The notes: generated by a model not told the origin, from the sequence alone. A DNA stretch of 5,884 nucleotides from Bacillota bacterium (GCA_017515765.1 JAFWFF010000235.1:1-5884), one strand, 5' to 3'. Counted from the first letter of the stretch, positions 1 through 5,292 are shown. Program-made: numbers and translations.

Positions 1-1
1 C

Positions 2-97
2 GACGGATATGAGGTGGAGGACTATGAGGCCGGGACGTGCTTTGAGGACATGCTGCGGCTCGCGGAGATCTTCACGTCCGCCCCTGAGAAACACTGA
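2..97 (+). CDS. 3' end of an unidentified gene
   Basis: An open frame enters from the left edge and ends at the TGA at 95-97. It gives 31 acidic C-terminal residues, including EVEDYEAGTCFEDMLRLAEI and ending in SAPEKH. The codons are GC-rich like the minus-strand operon, and a repeat with a strong terminator starts just downstream, which supports this being the true end of a plus-strand gene. The fragment has no motif that I can assign to a family, so no function is proposed. The end is convergent with the minus-strand gene ending at 824, with the toxin-antitoxin locus between them. Confidence 0.6.
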   Translation, partial: DGYEVEDYEAGTCFEDMLRLAEIFTSAPEKH

Positions 98-103
98 AGG
101 CTC

Positions 104-196
104 GGCCCGGCCCGGCAGATATGTGCATAAAATCAAAACTATCACGGTGCACCGTTATAGTTGGCAAACTGAGGAGCCCTGTCGGGCTCCTTTTTT
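104..196 (+). repeat. Dispersed ~92-bp repeat, copy 1 (palindrome plus terminator)
   Basis: This segment aligns with 731-820 in the same orientation. By hand, about 80 of 90 aligned positions match with one single-base gap; from 134 to 194 only three positions differ. Its parts in order are a GGCCCGGCC-rich lead, an A-rich stretch, a 26-bp palindrome at 137-162 with half-site AACTATCACGGTG and one mismatch (C143 against T156), a conserved TTGGCAAAC spacer and a terminator hairpin. It begins a few bases after the stop codon at 97. A dispersed intergenic repeat that brings its own terminator is the simplest reading. Whether the palindrome acts as DNA or as an RNA hairpin cannot be told from the sequence. 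Confidence 0.8.
173..196 (+). terminator. Rho-independent terminator, copy 1
   Basis: A perfect 7-bp stem GGAGCCC/GGGCTCC (173-179 and 184-190) encloses a TGTC loop and is followed by six T residues (191-196). It would end transcription of the gene that stops at 97 and isolate the downstream toxin-antitoxin promoters from read-through. Confidence 0.85.
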
Positions 197-221
197 CTTT
201 GACAAAGATAAATGGGAAAAT

Positions 222-251
222 TTGACATACGCTTATGCGCAGTCATATAAT
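222..251 (+). promoter_or_regulatory. Candidate sigma-70 type promoter P1 for brnTA
   Basis: A perfect TTGACA at 222-227 is followed after 18 bp by a perfect TATAAT at 246-251, in a 27% GC stretch. Transcription would begin near 258 and give a leader of about 42 nt before the brnT start at 300. No Shine-Dalgarno sequence is visible in that leader. Confidence 0.6.
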
Positions 252-265
252 TGATTCAGACAGTA

Positions 266-295
266 TTGACAGATAATCAAATGTAATTATATAAT
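266..295 (+). promoter_or_regulatory. Candidate second promoter P2, very close to the brnT start
   Basis: A second perfect pair, TTGACA at 266-271 and TATAAT at 290-295, again has 18 bp between the boxes and lies 44 bp after P1. Transcription would be expected to start around 301-303, at or just inside the brnT start codon (300-302). It could therefore give a leaderless brnT message at most, but would still transcribe brnA. In such AT-rich DNA one of the two boxed pairs could be chance. Confidence 0.45.
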
Positions 296-300
296 AATTA
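284..300. promoter_or_regulatory. Possible operator: AT-rich inverted repeat over the P2 -10 box
   Basis: TAATTATATAATAATTA is an inverted repeat with 7-bp arms and a 3-bp centre. It covers the P2 -10 box and the first base of the brnT start codon. BrnA antitoxins are ribbon-helix-helix repressors that bind their own promoter, so an operator is expected about here. The low complexity of the sequence makes a chance match quite possible. Confidence 0.25.
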
Positions 301-501
301 TGAAATCATTAGAATTCGAGTGGGACGAGAACAAAAACAGACAGAACGTTGCCAAGCATGGCGTAAGTTTTCAGGAAGCGCTGAGCGTCTTTTATGATGA
401 AAACGCTTTGCTGTTTGATGATCCGGATCATATCGGCAAGAAAAGCAACATCGGGTGAAACCCGCGTATATACTGCTCATTTCGGAAGAGGTGGATCATG
501 A
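300..501 (+). pseudogene. brnT: brnT toxin gene, broken by an internal deletion with frameshift
   Basis: From ATG 300 the frame encodes a BrnT (DUF497) N-terminus: FEWDENKNRQNVAKHGVSF, EALSVFYDENALLFDDPDH, then a few unrelated residues to a TGA at 456-458, 52 residues in all. The BrnT C-terminal signature IRIISARKAT is encoded in the +1 frame from about 421. That frame stays open to a TGA at 499-501 which overlaps the brnA start as ATGA, the usual toxin-antitoxin junction. The two halves total roughly 71 residues against the 90 or so typical of BrnT, and the central segment between DDPDH and IRIIS is missing. BrnT is a RelE-fold ribonuclease that inhibits translation. Without its central strands and with its C-terminus out of frame it should be inactive. 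The 15 bases at 417-431 serve both motifs, one in each frame, which suggests recombination between short direct repeats. No Shine-Dalgarno sequence precedes the start. Confidence 0.85.
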
Positions 502-713
502 GAGAAGAATACGATATCGAATCGTTGAATCCACGGAGAAATCCGTATTCCAAGTGGCTGAAGAAGCAGATCACAATAAATATCAATGAACAGGCAATAG
601 CCTATTTCAAGGAGCAGGCTGAGGAGGTCGGTATACCGTACCAGACTTTGATCAACCTGTATCTGACGGACTGCGCCGAGAAAAAGCGCAAGCTTGATCT
701 GACCTGGAAGTAA
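498..713 (+). CDS. brnA: BrnA family antitoxin (ribbon-helix-helix)
   Basis: This 71-residue protein matches the BrnA (DUF4415-type) pattern. An N-terminal arm contains RRNPYSKWLKKQ (residues 13-24), followed by the DNA-contacting beta strand QITININ (24-30), helix 1 around residues 31-43, then GIPYQTLINLYLTDC (45-59) with the turn and helix 2. BrnA neutralises BrnT and, as a ribbon-helix-helix dimer, represses its own operon. The start at 498 lies in an ATGA overlap with the remnant brnT stop, and AGGTGG a few bases upstream is a plausible ribosome binding site. Because the shortened brnT frame now stops at 456-458, about 40 nt upstream, translational coupling to the toxin is probably lost. 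The gene is intact and full-length, so it looks like an antitoxin that outlived its toxin, perhaps retained as a regulator or to counter related toxins encoded elsewhere; that is inference. GC is lower than in the operon to the right. Confidence 0.92.
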   Translation: MREEYDIESLNPRRNPYSKWLKKQITININEQAIAYFKEQAEEVGIPYQTLINLYLTDCAEKKRKLDLTWK

Positions 714-730
714 AAGAACCGCGCCAGGCA

Positions 731-820
731 GGCCCGGCCGGCGTCTATGCGCAGCAAAACAAAACTATCACGGTGCACCGTGATAGTTGGCAAACAGAGG
801 AGCCCTGACGGGCTCCTTTT
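731..820 (+). repeat. Dispersed ~92-bp repeat, copy 2 (perfect 26-bp palindrome plus terminator)
   Basis: This is the second copy of the element at 104-196, in the same orientation. Its palindrome at 763-788 is perfect over 26 bp, with half-site AACTATCACGGTG and centre between 775 and 776. The spacer TTGGCAAAC and the terminator hairpin follow as in copy 1. It starts 17 nt after the brnA stop codon and ends 3 nt before the stop codon of the convergent DegT-family gene. Together with copy 1 it brackets the toxin-antitoxin locus as direct repeats. Confidence 0.8.
799..820 (+). terminator. Rho-independent terminator, copy 2 (convergent genes)
   Basis: The stem GGAGCCC/GGGCTCC (799-805 and 810-816) has a TGAC loop and four T residues (817-820). 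It ends brnA transcription. On the minus strand the same stem follows the stop codon of the DegT-family gene (824) but has only a weak T-rich tail, so termination may be bidirectional but is likely less efficient in that direction. Confidence 0.75.
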
Positions 821-823
821 AAA

Positions 824-1987
824 CTATCTCATAAATTCCCTGATCGCGTCGGCCACAGCCTTAAGCTTCTCTTTGCCGTACCCCTGGTACACCTGGAGCA
901 TCAGGTTGTGCGCGGAGAGATACTTTGCGTCTTCGCCCGGCTCGTAGAACTCGACCGGGAGGATCCACTGGATCTCGCCCACGATGCCGCGCTCCGCGAG
1001 GAAGTCGTAGAGCTTGTCGCGCTCCTCGACCATGATCACGAGGCCGAAGGGGACGATCCCACCGCGTGCGCCGACGCGACCGCAAGAGTCGAGCGGCTCG
1101 CTCAGGATCCCGACGCCAGGGACGTCCTTGAGCAGGCTCCACAGATACTCGTAGTTCTCGCGCCTTTTCGCCGCGCAGTCCGTGAGGTCCGCGTTCAGCA
1201 TAACGTTCCTGGAGTAGGGGGTCATCTCGCGCACCGTGAGGTCGGTGTATCTGACGCGGTTCGCCTCGCGCTCGAACGGGACGTAGGACGAAAGGTCGGC
1301 CGCCGGATCCGCAGCCGCGATCTCATCGAACCTGTCCCTGATCAAAGAGATCAGAAGCTGCTTGTACGCGGCCTCGTTGTACGGGTCGCCGAGCTCGACT
1401 ATGGGGAAATACGCGTCACGCCTTCCGCAGACGATACCGCCGTCCGAGTTCGGGAACCACTTACGGGTGCTCGCGACCAGATAGTCCCCGAAGCCGATGC
1501 CTTTGTGGCCCGCGTATGGGGAGGTCAGGAGCGACTGAGTCAGGTCCTCGATGATCGGGACGCCGTATTTTTTGCTCAGGGCTGTCAGAGCGTCGGTGTC
1601 CGCGTCACTGTAGGCCGTTCCGAAGAAGTGTGTGAGGTAGATCGCCTTGCAGCGCCCGCCGGCCGCTTTGCTCTCCGCGAGCTTCGCGTCAAGATCAGCG
1701 AGGTCGATCGAGAGGTCGCGCCGGACCCTGTAGAATCTGTACGCCGCCTTTCCGGCGTCGAACGCCGTCAGGATCGAGAGGCAGAGGTAGTCGGGCAGAA
1801 GCACGTAGTCGTCCGGCCCGAGGCTCATGCAGTTCTCGAGCAGATAGACCGTCGCCGTCCTGCCGTTGTTCGTGAACACCTGCCGCTCGTAATCGCCCGC
1901 CGTGTCAAAGGGCAGGGGAAATACCCTGCCCGTGTTTTCTCTCAGCGCGCTTTCAGTATCAAAATGTTGAAATCCGCCGATAAGCAT
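824..1987 (-). CDS. DegT/DnrJ/EryC1/StrS family PLP-dependent aminotransferase-like protein
   Basis: This is a 387-residue fold-type I PLP enzyme, within the normal length of the DegT family. Visible landmarks in order are NNGRTATVYLL (about residues 40-50, at the usual cofactor phosphate-binding site), VLLPDYLCLS (62-71), FFGTAYSDAD (121-130), IIEDLTQSLL (145-154) with Asp148 as the expected pyridine-nitrogen partner, and VASTRKWFPNSDGG (171-184) with Lys176 as the probable Schiff-base lysine. The open frame extends upstream to 2014, but I chose ATG 1987 because GGAGG at 1995-1999 is ideally spaced from it and the extra residues would overlap the palindrome. DegT enzymes usually aminate nucleotide-linked sugars, but no sugar-nucleotide genes are nearby and several positions depart from the classical motifs, so the substrate is unknown. 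It follows the peptidase gene after 62 nt and may be the last gene of the operon or have its own control. Confidence 0.75.
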   Translation of the reverse strand: MLIGGFQHFDTESALRENTGRVFPLPFDTAGDYERQVFTNNGRTATVYLLENCMSLGPDDYVLLPDYLCLSILTAFDAGKAAYRFYRVRRDLSIDLADLDAKLAESKAAGGRCKAIYLTHFFGTAYSDADTDALTALSKKYGVPIIEDLTQSLLTSPYAGHKGIGFGDYLVASTRKWFPNSDGGIVCGRRDAYFPIVELGDPYNEAAYKQLLISLIRDRFDEIAAADPAADLSSYVPFEREANRVRYTDLTVREMTPYSRNVMLNADLTDCAAKRRENYEYLWSLLKDVPGVGILSEPLDSCGRVGARGGIVPFGLVIMVEERDKLYDFLAERGIVGEIQWILPVEFYEPGEDAKYLSAHNLMLQVYQGYGKEKLKAVADAIREFMR

Positions 1988-1994
1988 AGTCTGT

Positions 1995-1999
1995 CCTCC
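1995..1999 (-). promoter_or_regulatory. Ribosome binding site that fixes the DegT-family start
   Basis: GGAGG on the minus strand lies 7 nt before ATG 1987. The alternative upstream ATG at 2014 has no comparable site and sits inside the palindrome. Confidence 0.75.
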
Positions 2000-2009
2000 G
2001 GCCGCGCGG

Positions 2010-2038
2010 GCCAACTATAACGGTGTACCGTGATACTT
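2010..2038 (-). repeat. Third copy of the palindrome core, without terminator
   Basis: Read on the minus strand, 2038-2010 matches copy 1 (137-165) at 27 of 29 positions, including the asymmetric tail TTGGC that follows the palindrome. The palindrome itself (2013-2038) is imperfect: the centre is shifted to GGTACACC and two outer pairs are broken. It starts 11 nt after the stop codon of the peptidase gene, in the same orientation relative to that gene as copies 1 and 2 have to theirs. The terminator hairpin is absent; a GC-rich stretch and the ribosome binding site of the DegT-family gene follow instead. In the mRNA it would form a hairpin between the two cistrons. Confidence 0.75.
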
Positions 2039-2049
2039 TCCCGGCGCGG

Positions 2050-3003
2050 TTATACGATCTCTCCGTCCTTCAGCACGAATCTGCCGTCCACCTCATAGGA
2101 GGGCTTCTTCATGATCAGGTCGATGTGGATCGGGGTGGCGTTCTCGCCGCCGTAGGAGAGGTTGTTGCCGATGCCGATGTGCATGGTGCCGAAGACGCCT
2201 TCGTCCTCAAGCATGCGGCCGCTGATCGAAGCGCCGGTGTTCATGCCGAAACCGATCTCGCCTACGAGATAGACGCGCGGGTCGTTGAAGCTCGCCAGAG
2301 TTTCCTCGAGGATCTTCGCTTCCTCGCCGCCGTAGATCTTTTTGATGTAGCCGCCCTCGACGTCCAGATAGACCGTCTCCTTCAGAGCGCCGAGGCCCGG
2401 GAGAGGAATGGAACCGTCGATCGCGAGCTTGCCTTCAGCCGTTACGGGGCCGACAGCGGTCTCGATGTCGGGAGGCGAAGACGCCATGCCGGGCTTGTTC
2501 GCCATGCCGTAGCCGCTGACCGCCTTGCGGCCCTCGATAGAGGCGCGGAGGTCGGTTCCGGCCGGGGTGGTGAGCCTGCAGTTGGAACCGGTGATCTTGG
2601 CCGCGGTCGCGTCGACCAGAGCCCTGACCTCGGCGAAGTCCACGAACAGGCAGCCTTCCTCGAGCATCTTCATTGAATAGTCCGCCATGTTGACGAATCT
2701 CGCGCCGGCCTTGCAGGCGCCGATCCTGGCGGGCGTGTTGTAGAGGGAGAATGTGGTGGCCGAGAAGATGATGTCCGCTTCCTTCATGGCAGCCGCGACG
2801 ATCTCGGTAGGCGCGGAGCCGTGGGTCTCGCGCGGGCGGGTCAGGACCAGCGTCGCGTCAAAATCCTGAGACGCTCTCTGGTACATGGTCATGCCGATCT
2901 CGAGCATCTTGTCGTCGGTGATGACCAAAACCTTTTCGCCGGGCTGGGCCCCTGCGCAGGTGTAGAGCAGGACTTCGCAGCCCTTCATCGCTTTTTCGTT
3001 CAT
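2050..3003 (-). CDS. M29-family (AmpS/AmpT-like) aminopeptidase or NicX-like relative
   Basis: This 317-residue protein belongs to the superfamily of thermophilic M29 aminopeptidases and 2,5-dihydroxypyridine dioxygenase (NicX). The expected metal ligands are all present in the C-terminal half: probably Glu181 in PPDIETAVGPV, Glu249 in VGEIGFGMN, His275 in MHIGIGN, Tyr284 in LSYGG, and His293 with Asp295 in PIHIDLIM. It is shorter than classical M29 peptidases (about 410 residues) and nearer in size to NicX-type proteins. The dioxygenase activity is unlikely in what looks like an anaerobe, so a metal-dependent cytosolic aminopeptidase is preferred, with moderate confidence. No signal peptide is visible. 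The start at 3003 has AAAGGA about 10 nt upstream, and only 16 nt separate it from the preceding aminotransferase gene, which indicates cotranscription. In that context it could supply free amino acids for transamination. Confidence 0.8.
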   Translation of the reverse strand: MNEKAMKGCEVLLYTCAGAQPGEKVLVITDDKMLEIGMTMYQRASQDFDATLVLTRPRETHGSAPTEIVAAAMKEADIIFSATTFSLYNTPARIGACKAGARFVNMADYSMKMLEEGCLFVDFAEVRALVDATAAKITGSNCRLTTPAGTDLRASIEGRKAVSGYGMANKPGMASSPPDIETAVGPVTAEGKLAIDGSIPLPGLGALKETVYLDVEGGYIKKIYGGEEAKILEETLASFNDPRVYLVGEIGFGMNTGASISGRMLEDEGVFGTMHIGIGNNLSYGGENATPIHIDLIMKKPSYEVDGRFVLKDGEIV

Positions 3004-3019
3004 CGTTTTATGATCCTTT

Positions 3020-4204
3020 CTATTTCAGCTTGGCGAGAGCCGCTTCCCTCGCGTCCATGCCCTCGCGGATGTTCTCGAGCGAATTGGAATACGCTATGCG
3101 GATCTTCTTCGGGGCGTAGAACGCGTCGCCGGGGACCACCGCGAGATGCGCCTCGTCAAGGAGGTACGCGCAGAGATCCGTGGAGGTTTTGATCTCCCAC
3201 TTGCCCCAGGACTTGCCGAAATAGGAACTGACGTCCGGGAAGAGGTAGAAGGCTCCGTCGACGGACTGGCACTCGATGCCGGGCATCGCGGCGAGTCTCT
3301 TGTAGAGGTACTCGCGGCGCTCGACGAATTTGGTCCTCATGTATTCCACCGTCTCCTGCTGGCCGGTTAGAGCCTCGAGAGCAGCCCACTGAACAAAGGT
3401 CGTGCTGTTGCTCGTGGTGTGGCCCTGCAGGTCAGAGATGCCCTTGCAGAGCTCCGGGGTGGTAGCGGAGTAGCCGATACGCCAGCCGGTCATCGCGTAG
3501 GCCTTGGAGAAGCCGTTGATCAGGATCGTGCGGTCTCTGACCTCGGGGGAGACAGAGGCTACGCAGAAGTGCTTCTTCCCGTTGTAGATGAGCTTCTCAT
3601 ACACCTCGTCGGAGATGATGAAGAAGTCATGCTTCACGGCCAGGTCGGCGAGGGCTCTCAGGCTCTCTTCGGTGTAGACGCCTCCGGTAGGATTGTTCGG
3701 CGTGTTGATTATGATCGCTTTGGTCTTCGGGGTGATCGACTTCTCGATCTCCGCGAGGTCGAGCTGGTAATCCTCGGCCAGATCGCAGAGGACGGGGACG
3801 CCCTGGGCGAGCTTGACCATCTCAACATAGCTGACCCAGGCGGGGATCGGGATGATGACCTCGTCTCCGGGCTCAACGACCGTCATGATGCCATTATACA
3901 GTGCCTGCTTGGCGCCTGTCGATATGGCTATGCAGTTCGGCTCGTAATGCACTCCGTTATCCTTCTCGAGCTTGGCGCAGATTGCGCGCTTCAGCTCGGG
4001 GATGCCGGTGATGCTGACGTATTTTGTCTTGCCCTCGGCGATGGCCCTGTCGCAGGCCTCCACGATGTTGTCCGGAGTCCTGAAGTCCGGCTCGCCGGCG
4101 TTCAGGCCGATGACGTGGACTCCCGCGGCCTCGAGCTCAGCTACTGTTCCCTCAAGTTCGCAGGTGGCCGAAGGAGTTATGTTCTTTATGCGTTCTGTGA
4201 CCAT
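3020..4204 (-). CDS. aspC: Class I pyridoxal-phosphate aminotransferase, aspartate type (subgroup Ib)
   Basis: This 394-residue enzyme matches subgroup Ib aspartate aminotransferases over its whole length. Motifs in order: LNAGEPDF (34-41); STGAKQALYN (95-104), with Lys99 at the place of the Thermus lysine that recognises the acidic side chain of the substrate; PAWVSY (121-126); NTPNNPTGG (167-175); SDEVYEKL (198-205), with Asp199 and Tyr202 as cofactor contacts; NGFSKAYAMTGWRIGY (230-245), with Lys234 as the Schiff-base lysine; and IRIAYS (368-373), with Arg369 binding the alpha-carboxylate. It should move the amino group between aspartate or a related amino acid and 2-oxoglutarate in the cytosol. 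Prephenate, aromatic or other amino acids are possible alternative substrates in this subgroup. The start is fixed by TAAGGAGG immediately upstream, whose TAA is the stop of the ferredoxin-like gene, so the two genes are tightly linked. Confidence 0.92.
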   Translation of the reverse strand: MVTERIKNITPSATCELEGTVAELEAAGVHVIGLNAGEPDFRTPDNIVEACDRAIAEGKTKYVSITGIPELKRAICAKLEKDNGVHYEPNCIAISTGAKQALYNGIMTVVEPGDEVIIPIPAWVSYVEMVKLAQGVPVLCDLAEDYQLDLAEIEKSITPKTKAIIINTPNNPTGGVYTEESLRALADLAVKHDFFIISDEVYEKLIYNGKKHFCVASVSPEVRDRTILINGFSKAYAMTGWRIGYSATTPELCKGISDLQGHTTSNSTTFVQWAALEALTGQQETVEYMRTKFVERREYLYKRLAAMPGIECQSVDGAFYLFPDVSSYFGKSWGKWEIKTSTDLCAYLLDEAHLAVVPGDAFYAPKKIRIAYSNSLENIREGMDAREAALAKLK

Positions 4205-4209
4205 TCCAG

Positions 4210-4217
4210 CCTCCTTA
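4210..4217 (-). promoter_or_regulatory. Shine-Dalgarno sequence overlapping the korD stop codon
   Basis: TAAGGAGG on the minus strand combines the korD stop TAA (4217-4215) with a near-perfect ribosome binding site, 5 nt before ATG 4204. It confirms the aminotransferase start and suggests coupled translation. Confidence 0.8.
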
Positions 4218-4418
4218 TTTCTCGATGTACAGCGCGAGGTCCGGGCAGCTGATCTCGCAGCGCTTGCACGCGATGCAGTCTTCCGGCCTCACTGCCGCCA
4301 CGTAGTTGTAGCCTTTTTTGTTGGTGTGCGTCGTGATCTCAAAGACGTTCTTCGGGCAGACGCTTATGCAAATCCTGCAGCTCTTGCAGAGCTCTTTCTC
4401 TACGTTTACTGTTGCCAT
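4215..4418 (-). CDS. korD: 2[4Fe-4S] ferredoxin-type protein, KorD-like delta subunit of a 2-oxoacid:ferredoxin oxidoreductase
   Basis: The 67-residue protein has two complete CxxCxxCxxxCP cluster motifs: Cys11, 14, 17 and 21, and Cys48, 51, 54 and 58. Between them KKGYNYVAAVRPEDC (34-48) resembles the linker of KorD, the small subunit of 2-oxoglutarate:ferredoxin oxidoreductase, more than a free clostridial ferredoxin, which is shorter and more symmetrical. The role would be to carry electrons from the thiamine-dependent catalytic subunits to ferredoxin. The usual korA, korB and korC partners do not follow it; an aminotransferase gene does. It begins 4 nt after sucD, with GAGGTGA (4429-4423) as ribosome binding site overlapping the sucD stop. 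A stand-alone ferredoxin serving another enzyme cannot be excluded. Confidence 0.85.
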   Translation of the reverse strand: MATVNVEKELCKSCRICISVCPKNVFEITTHTNKKGYNYVAAVRPEDCIACKRCEISCPDLALYIEK

Positions 4419-4422
4419 ATCA

Positions 4423-5292
4423 TCACCTCATGAATTTCCGGACCTGCTCCACGAGCTCGTTCCCGTTCTTTACGACGACCGCTCCGGCGTCGGTCAGCCT
4501 CGCGAGCTTGGTCGCTGCCGTGCCGACGTTCCCGCTGACTATCGCTCCGGCGTGTCCCAGGCTCTTGCCCTGCGGGGCGTTCCGGCCGACGATCAAAGAT
4601 ACCACGGGCTTGGTCACGTGCTCTTTGATGTAGTCGGCTGCGAGCTCCTCCTGGGAGCCGCCGATCTCGCCGAGCAGAACGATCACGTCCGTATCGGGGT
4701 CATCCTGGAAAAGCGCGACCGCGTCCTTCTGGGTGAAGCCCCACATCGGGCCGCCGCCTATCGCGACCACTGTGGACTGGCCGAGTCCCGCTTCGGAGAG
4801 CGTCTTTCCGATCTCATAGGAGAGGGCGCCGCTCTTGGAAACTATGCCGACCCTGCCCTTCTTGAAGAAGCGCGTCGGGTGGGAGCCGACCTTGCAGACC
4901 TCCGGGGCGATTATACCCGCGCAGCCGGGGCCTACGAGCACACAGTCATGCGCCTTGGCGTATTCTATGATCTTTACCACCTGCTGGAGGGGGATGCCCT
5001 CGGTGGTCACTACCAGGAGCTTGATGCCGGTGTCGATCGCTTCGAAGCAGGAGTCCATGAGGACCGACGGCGGTACGAAGCTGATCACTGTGTCGAAGTC
5101 GTGCTCCTTCTTCGCGTCGGCCATATAGTCGTATACGGGGACTCCGCACACTTCCTGGCCGCCCTTGCCCGGGGTGACTCCGGCTACGATATTGGTACCG
5201 GCGGCGAGCATGACCTCAGTCTGGATCCTGCCGCTCTTTCCGGTGATGCCCGCTACGAGGACGCGGGAGTCTTTGTTTACGAGTATGGACAT
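4423..5292 (-). CDS. sucD: Succinyl-CoA synthetase-type (ADP-forming acyl-CoA ligase) alpha subunit
   Basis: This protein has 289 residues, the same length as E. coli SucD. The CoA-binding Rossmann domain comes first: GITGKSGRIQTE (15-26) and GVTPGKGG (38-45). The ligase domain follows, with IVSKSGALSYE (150-160), GEIGGSQEE (208-216) and SLGHAGAI (244-251), where His247 is the residue phosphorylated during catalysis. With the beta subunit it interconverts an acyl-CoA plus ADP and phosphate with the free acid plus ATP. The substrate may not be succinate: the conserved E. coli segment GPNCPG reads GPGCAG here (121-126, with Cys124 retained), and IGGDP reads IGGGP. The start codon lies 1 nt after the sucC stop, with GGAGGTG (5303-5297) inside the sucC end as ribosome binding site, so translation is probably coupled and stoichiometric. 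Confidence 0.92.
   Translation of the reverse strand: MSILVNKDSRVLVAGITGKSGRIQTEVMLAAGTNIVAGVTPGKGGQEVCGVPVYDYMADAKKEHDFDTVISFVPPSVLMDSCFEAIDTGIKLLVVTTEGIPLQQVVKIIEYAKAHDCVLVGPGCAGIIAPEVCKVGSHPTRFFKKGRVGIVSKSGALSYEIGKTLSEAGLGQSTVVAIGGGPMWGFTQKDAVALFQDDPDTDVIVLLGEIGGSQEELAADYIKEHVTKPVVSLIVGRNAPQGKSLGHAGAIVSGNVGTAATKLARLTDAGAVVVKNGNELVEQVRKFMR

Noticed and set aside
9..254. An 81-codon plus-strand open frame at the left edge
   Set aside because: It runs through the repeat and terminator. The overlapping frame ending at 97 fits the gene composition and stops just before the terminator.
298..480. A 60-codon minus-strand open frame
   Set aside because: It is antisense to the brnT remnant, which is identified by family motifs in two plus-strand frames.
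763..788. Palindrome as a Tet-type repressor operator
   Set aside because: The CTATCA...TGATAG ends recall tet operators, but the spacing is much longer and all three copies lie after stop codons rather than over promoters.
104..820. CRISPR array or insertion sequence
   Set aside because: There are only two long repeat units with a protein-coding module between them. No short regular spacers, no transposase gene and no terminal inverted repeats are visible.
908..2020. A 370-codon open frame on the plus strand
   Set aside because: It is antisense to the DegT-family gene, which has recognisable PLP motifs and a good ribosome binding site. The plus-strand product is a charged, low-complexity sequence typical of the reverse of GC-rich genes.
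3419..4252. Open frames on the plus strand opposite the aminotransferase, and 2023-2676 opposite the peptidase
   Set aside because: They are reverse-strand shadows of well-supported genes with strong codon bias.
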